A DNA stretch of 9,412 bases, from assembly GCA_030729445.1 (NCBI GenBank), contig JANQXJ010000027.1:1-9412 (forward strand), given 5' to 3'. The position numbers were made by a program, and so were the translations under genes. Shown here one piece after another: positions 6,369 to 9,412 of the stretch (position 1 is its first letter; each line of letters begins with the position of its first letter). The DNA comes from Limnohabitans sp. Its GTDB lineage: Bacteria > Pseudomonadota > Gammaproteobacteria > Burkholderiales > Burkholderiaceae_C. The notes under the pieces are model-generated. The model was not told where the DNA came from. It did not search any database and worked only from the letters and a program-made list of their open reading frames with translations.

Positions 6369-6386
6369 GCCGACCTACGGGTCGGC
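6369..6386 (+). other. GC-rich stem-loop with TACG tetraloop in gtsA-gtsB gap
   Basis: GCCGACC (6369-6375) pairs perfectly with GGTCGGC (6380-6386), leaving TACG as loop. In RNA this is a C(UACG)G tetraloop, of the very stable UNCG class. It begins 8 nt after the gtsA stop codon. No T-run follows, so it fits an mRNA 3'-end stabiliser or partial attenuator better than a full terminator, as known for the gap between binding-protein and permease genes in maltose-type operons. Confidence 0.7.
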
Positions 6387-6421
6387 TCGCATGAGTCCTG
6401 CAGGGCTTGTTGTTAATTTGT

Positions 6422-6460
6422 CCGTCGGGCTGCAGATCACGAGTTTGTGGCCCGCGACGG
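6422..6460 (+). other. Second, bulged hairpin upstream of gtsB
   Basis: CCGTCG (6422-6427) pairs with CGACGG (6455-6460) and GGC (6428-6430) with GCC (6450-6452), with a 2-nt bulge and 19-nt loop. It ends 18 nt before the gtsB start and about 9 nt before its weak GGA ribosome-binding site, so it could lower permease translation. Confidence 0.4.
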
Positions 6461-6478
6461 CGTCTGATCGGATCACCC

Positions 6479-7357
6479 ATGTCTTCATCATCCCCAAGGC
6501 AGGCCGCTTGGCTGCCCAAACTCGTCATCGCCCCAAGCTTTGTGGTGTCGCTGCTGTTCATCTATGGCCTGATGGCTTGGAACGGCTACTTGTCTGTGTC
6601 GGCATCGCGTTTGTTGCCCAATTACGAATTTGTGGGCCTGCAGCATTACGCGGCCTTGATGGAGAGTGACCGCTTTCGGGTGGCCATGAGCAATATGGCC
6701 GTTTTTGGCCTGTTTTTTATTGGCGGCGCCATGGCGCTGGGGGTGTTGCTGGCGATTTTGCTGGACCAAAAAGTGCGTGGCGAAGGCGTCTTGCGCACCA
6801 TTTATTTGTACCCCATGGCGATCTCTTTCATCGTCACGGGCACTGCTTGGAAGTGGATGCTCAACCCCGGTTTGGGCCTCGAGCACCTGATGCACAGTTG
6901 GGGCTTCACGGGTTTCAGTTTTGATTGGTTGGTGCAGCAAGACATGGCCATTTATTGCGTGGTGATTGCCGGCGTGTGGCAAAGCGCAGGTTTTGTGATG
7001 GCGCTGTTTTTGGCCGCGCTGCGCGGCATTGACGACTCCATCATCAAAGCCGCCCAAGTGGATGGTGCGAGTTTGCCTACGATTTATTGGCGCATCATTT
7101 TGCCCAGCTTGGGGCCGGTATTTTTCAGCACTTTGTTGGTGGTTTCTCACCTGGCCATCAAGAGCTTTGATTTGGTCATGGCGCTCACGGCGGGTGGCCC
7201 AGGCTACGCCACCGATTTGCCCGCAACTTTCATGTATGCCATCGCCTTCACGCGTGGACAAATTGGTTTGGGTGCGGCCAGCGCCACCGTGATGCTGGCC
7301 ACTGTGGCAGCGATTGTGGTGCCTTATCTTTATTCAGAATTGCGGAGCAAACGATGA
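6479..7357 (+). CDS. gtsB: Sugar ABC transporter permease (MalF/GtsB-type)
   Basis: 292 residues, the usual size for CUT1 permeases lacking the long MalF insertion. Inner-membrane subunit pairing with GtsC to form the sugar channel. Six hydrophobic helices are visible at about residues 14-34, 71-95, 107-125, 157-180, 211-233 and 268-288. The cytoplasmic EAA loop lies at about 188-210 (I-K-A-A-Q-V-D-G-A ... I-I-L-P) and contacts the ATPase. The frame is open from 6407, but the upstream part is arginine/cysteine-rich and unlike a permease and overlaps the second hairpin. ATG 6479 gives the cytoplasmic N-terminus M-S-S-S-S-P-R followed by helix 1, with a weak GGA ribosome site 6 nt before it. 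Its stop overlaps the gtsC start in ATGA, indicating translational coupling. Confidence 0.94.
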   Translation: MSSSSPRQAAWLPKLVIAPSFVVSLLFIYGLMAWNGYLSVSASRLLPNYEFVGLQHYAALMESDRFRVAMSNMAVFGLFFIGGAMALGVLLAILLDQKVRGEGVLRTIYLYPMAISFIVTGTAWKWMLNPGLGLEHLMHSWGFTGFSFDWLVQQDMAIYCVVIAGVWQSAGFVMALFLAALRGIDDSIIKAAQVDGASLPTIYWRIILPSLGPVFFSTLLVVSHLAIKSFDLVMALTAGGPGYATDLPATFMYAIAFTRGQIGLGAASATVMLATVAAIVVPYLYSELRSKR

Positions 7358-8208
7358 ACCGCTTGAATTTTCATCGCATCATTTTGTGGTCCATGCTGCT
7401 GCTGTTTGCGGCCTGGTTTTTGGTGCCCTTGTATGTGATGCTGACCACTTCGCTCAAAGACGCTGAGCAGCTGCGCACTGGCAACTTGCTGAGCCTGCCC
7501 ACCGCGCCCACACTGGACGCTTGGTTCAAGGCCTGGGGCAGCGCTTGCACGGGTGTGCAATGTGAGGGGCTCAAGCCGTTCTTCTGGAACTCGATTGTGA
7601 TGGTGGTGCCCGCGGTGCTCTTGTCGACGCTGATCGGGTCGCTCAACGGTTATGTGTTGAGCAAGTGGAAATTTCGCGGCAGTGAGACCTTGTTCGCCTT
7701 CATGCTGTTTGGTGTGTTCATGCCCATGCAGGTGGTGCTCTTGCCCATGAGCCAGGTGCTGGGCTGGTTGGGCGTGGCCAGCTCGGTTTGGGGCCTGATG
7801 TTGGTGCATGTGGTGGCCGGTATTCCCTCGACCACGCTGTTTTTTCGCAACTACTACGTGGGGTTGCCGGACGAGTTGATCAAGGCCGCGCAACTGGATG
7901 GTGCGGGCTTTTGGATGATTTTTCGTCGCATTGTGTTGCCGCTGTCTTTGCCCATCATGGTGGTCACCTTGATCTGGCAGTTCACCAACATCTGGAACGA
8001 CTTTTTGTACGGCGTGGTGTTTTCGGGGGCCGACAGCAAACCGATCACCGTCGGGCTGAACAACTTGGCCAACACCTCCAGCGCGGTCAAGGAGTACAAC
8101 GTTGACATGGCGGCAGCCTTGATTGCGGCATTGCCCACCTTGTTTGTGTATGTGGTGGCCGGTAAATATTTTGTGCGCGGCTTAACTGCTGGCGCGGTGA
8201 AGGGGTAA
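7354..8208 (+). CDS. gtsC: Sugar ABC transporter permease (MalG/GtsC-type)
   Basis: 284 residues, typical MalG-type length. Second inner-membrane channel subunit of the importer. Hydrophobic helices lie at about 10-31, 78-100, 113-134, 144-164, 197-217 and 252-271. The EAA loop at about 174-196 reads E-L-I-K-A-A-Q-L-D-G-A-G and ends R-I-V-L-P-L-S-L-P, the classical form. The first periplasmic loop contains two cysteines (65 and 70, C-T-G-V-Q-C), which could form a local disulfide. I recall a similar cysteine pair in Pseudomonas GtsC, but have not checked this. The start overlaps the gtsB stop by four bases (ATGA), with GGAG 6 nt upstream. The ATPase start follows 3 bp after the stop. Confidence 0.95.
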   Translation: MNRLNFHRIILWSMLLLFAAWFLVPLYVMLTTSLKDAEQLRTGNLLSLPTAPTLDAWFKAWGSACTGVQCEGLKPFFWNSIVMVVPAVLLSTLIGSLNGYVLSKWKFRGSETLFAFMLFGVFMPMQVVLLPMSQVLGWLGVASSVWGLMLVHVVAGIPSTTLFFRNYYVGLPDELIKAAQLDGAGFWMIFRRIVLPLSLPIMVVTLIWQFTNIWNDFLYGVVFSGADSKPITVGLNNLANTSSAVKEYNVDMAAALIAALPTLFVYVVAGKYFVRGLTAGAVKG

Positions 8209-8211
8209 ATC

Positions 8212-9279
8212 ATGGGCGCACTCGCCATTCGCAACATCCACAAGACCTACAACGACACGGTCCACATCCTCAAGGGCATCGACCTTGAAATTGATGCCGG
8301 GGAATTTTTGATTTTGGTGGGTCCATCGGGTTGCGGCAAATCGACCCTGTTGTCGATGATTGCCGGTTTGGACCATCCCAGCAGCGGCAGCATCCACATT
8401 GGCGAGCGCGATGTGACCCATTTGCCCAGCAAGGACCGCGACATCGCCATGGTGTTCCAGAGTTACGCGCTCTACCCCAATATGACCGTGGCACAAAACA
8501 TCGCCTTTGGCCTCGAGATCCGCAAAGTGCCCAAGGCCGAACGCAAAGCGGCGGTAGACCGGGTGTCGGCCATGCTGCAAATTGGACACTTGCTGGACCG
8601 CAAGCCAGGCCAACTCTCGGGCGGGCAACGCCAACGCGTGGCCATGGGCCGGGCTTTGGCGCGGGACCCCAAGCTGTTTTTGTTTGACGAGCCGCTGTCC
8701 AACTTGGATGCCAAGCTGCGTGTGGAAATGCGGGCCGAAATCAAGCTCTTGCACCAGCGCACCAAAACCACCACGGTCTATGTGACCCATGACCAAGTTG
8801 AAGCCATGACCTTGGGCGACCGCATTGCGGTGATGAAAGACGGCTTGGTGCAACAGTTCGGCACGCCAGCGCAAATTTACAACCACCCAGCCAACCGCTT
8901 TGTGGCCGAATTCATCGGTTCACCTGCCATGAACATGGTGGACGCCACGCGAGAGGGCTTGTCTTTGATGGCCCACGGCATTGAATTGGGCCTGACCGAG
9001 GCGCAGCGCAGCGCCGTGCAATCTCACCGCAGCGCCGATTTGGTCTATGGATTGCGACCAGAGAGCATCAGCTTTGCGGCTCAAGGGCTGCCTGGCAAGC
9101 TCAGCATGATCGAGCCCACTGGCCCGGAAACTTATGCCACGGTAGACACCGCTGCAGGTCCACTCACCGCCCGTGTTCCAGGCGTGCTGCAATCTGTGGT
9201 GGGCGATGCGGTGCACCTGCAATGGTCGGCCGAAAGCGCCCATGTGTTTGACCGGGCAGGGGGCCAAAGAGTCGCATAA
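8212..9279 (+). CDS. Sugar ABC transporter ATPase (MalK/UgpC family)
   Basis: 355 residues; would be gtsD/malK in Pseudomonas-style naming. Cytoplasmic ATPase dimer energising GtsBC. The nucleotide-binding domain (about 1-235) has Walker A G-P-S-G-C-G-K-S-T (37-45), Q-loop Q83, signature L-S-G-G-Q (135-139), Walker B L-F-L-F-D-E-P (155-161, catalytic E160), D-loop S-N-L-D-A and switch H193 (V-T-H-D-Q-V-E-A-M-T). The C-terminal part (about 236-355) is the MalK-type OB/TOBE regulatory domain, with Y-G-L-R-P-E-S-I. All catalytic residues are present. AGGGG at 8201-8205 overlaps the end of gtsC and lies 6 nt before the ATG, so translation is likely coupled. Such ATPases can serve more than one CUT1 permease. 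Confidence 0.96.
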   Translation: MGALAIRNIHKTYNDTVHILKGIDLEIDAGEFLILVGPSGCGKSTLLSMIAGLDHPSSGSIHIGERDVTHLPSKDRDIAMVFQSYALYPNMTVAQNIAFGLEIRKVPKAERKAAVDRVSAMLQIGHLLDRKPGQLSGGQRQRVAMGRALARDPKLFLFDEPLSNLDAKLRVEMRAEIKLLHQRTKTTTVYVTHDQVEAMTLGDRIAVMKDGLVQQFGTPAQIYNHPANRFVAEFIGSPAMNMVDATREGLSLMAHGIELGLTEAQRSAVQSHRSADLVYGLRPESISFAAQGLPGKLSMIEPTGPETYATVDTAAGPLTARVPGVLQSVVGDAVHLQWSAESAHVFDRAGGQRVA

Positions 9280-9305
9280 CCGGGCCGCCCCGTTGTGACA
9301 GCGGG

Positions 9306-9332
9306 GGCAGAGGCCACCCCTTGGCCGCTGCC
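9306..9332 (+). other. Alternative hairpin overlapping the terminator
   Basis: GGCAG-A-GGCC (9306-9315) pairs with GGCC-G-CTGCC (9323-9332) around ACCCCTT, 9 pairs with one A/G mismatch. It shares 9319-9325 with the terminator stem, so both cannot form at once. No T-run is adjacent to it. Confidence 0.4.
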
Positions 9333-9359
9333 GGGGCATCTCGCCAAGGCTTATTTTTT
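9319..9359 (+). terminator. Probable intrinsic terminator of gts operon
   Basis: CCTTGGC (9319-9325) pairs perfectly with GCCAAGG (9343-9349), the loop containing a small TGC/GCA pairing. One base later comes TTATTTTTT (9351-9359), the expected T-tract. It lies 40 bp after the ATPase stop. The T-tract is also the lysine and stop codons of the convergent minus-strand gene. Confidence 0.55.
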
Positions 9360-9412
9360 GGGGTCGTACAAAACGCCGCCCACACCCGCACGGCCCGTGA
9401 CCTGGCCCGCGC
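9351..9412 (-). CDS. C-terminal end of an unidentified gene, cut by right edge
   Basis: Reading the minus strand inward from the edge, one frame gives 19 codons, A-G-Q-V-T-G-R-A-G-V-G-G-V-L-Y-D-P-K-K, then TAA (9351-9353). The other two frames are Arg/Cys-rich and unlike protein. The lysine-rich ending and the terminator placed against it support a real convergent gene end. I do not recognise the family from so few residues. Confidence 0.5.
   Translation of the reverse strand, partial: AGQVTGRAGVGGVLYDPKK

Noticed and set aside
6369..6386. Intrinsic terminator after gtsA
   Set aside because: The stem is strong but no T-run follows, and gtsB clearly belongs to the same operon.
6407..6478. 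Earlier gtsB start at 6407
   Set aside because: The extra residues are Cys/Arg-rich with no membrane or family character and fall on the hairpin region.
6488..7261. 257-codon minus-strand open frame opposite gtsB
   Set aside because: It is Gln/His/Arg-rich with no motifs, a mirror of the permease coding pattern.
1..9412. Defence system, mobile element or wholly novel system
   Set aside because: All recognised genes are conserved metabolic, transport and regulatory types. I found no transposase, integrase, repeat array or cluster of unknown genes.

Overview
The window looks like chromosomal DNA from a Burkholderiales betaproteobacterium, probably of the Comamonadaceae type. This rests on the high-GC coding style, the protein sequences, and the pairing of a TctDE-like two-component system with a Pseudomonas-type glucose ABC transporter. 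I cannot assign a genus from sequence alone. All genes read as ordinary, intact, host-like coding sequence. I see no mobile element, CRISPR array, tRNA or rRNA.

Layout. Positions 1-587 hold the 3' part of a crotonase-family (enoyl-CoA hydratase-like) gene on the + strand. A 64-bp gap with two inverted repeats follows. Positions 652-1671 (+) encode an SrkA/YihE-type stress-response kinase. It converges, with only 2 bp between the stop codons, on a minus-strand run read from 4924 down to 1674: an OmpR-family response regulator, a TctE-like sensor histidine kinase and glucokinase. A 182-bp intergenic region (4925-5106) with an AT-rich core separates that run from a divergent + strand operon at 5107-9279. 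This operon is gtsA (periplasmic sugar-binding protein), gtsB and gtsC (permeases) and a MalK/UgpC-type ATPase. A hairpin plus T-tract after the ATPase looks like an intrinsic terminator. It overlaps the last codons of an unidentified minus-strand gene that runs off the right edge.

How the genes fit together. The binding protein, two permeases and ATPase form a complete CUT1 importer for a hexose, most likely glucose (mannose is possible). Glucokinase would phosphorylate the imported sugar. The two-component system lies between them and probably controls one or both transcription units. This resembles the Pseudomonas arrangement in which glk and gltR-gltS sit next to gtsABCD, but here the sensor has a TctE-type input domain.

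The most informative non-coding signal is in the divergent promoter region. The composite motif TTAAC-N6-TTAAT occurs twice, exactly 19 bp apart (4987-5002 and 5006-5021). This is the TTAA-N7-TTAA geometry known for PmrA/QseB-type regulators, the subfamily the adjacent response regulator resembles. The gtsA-gtsB gap also carries a stem-loop capped by a C(UACG)G tetraloop, which could uncouple binding-protein levels from permease levels. I see no wholly new biological system here. The best lead is this candidate sugar-sensing regulon with a legible operator.
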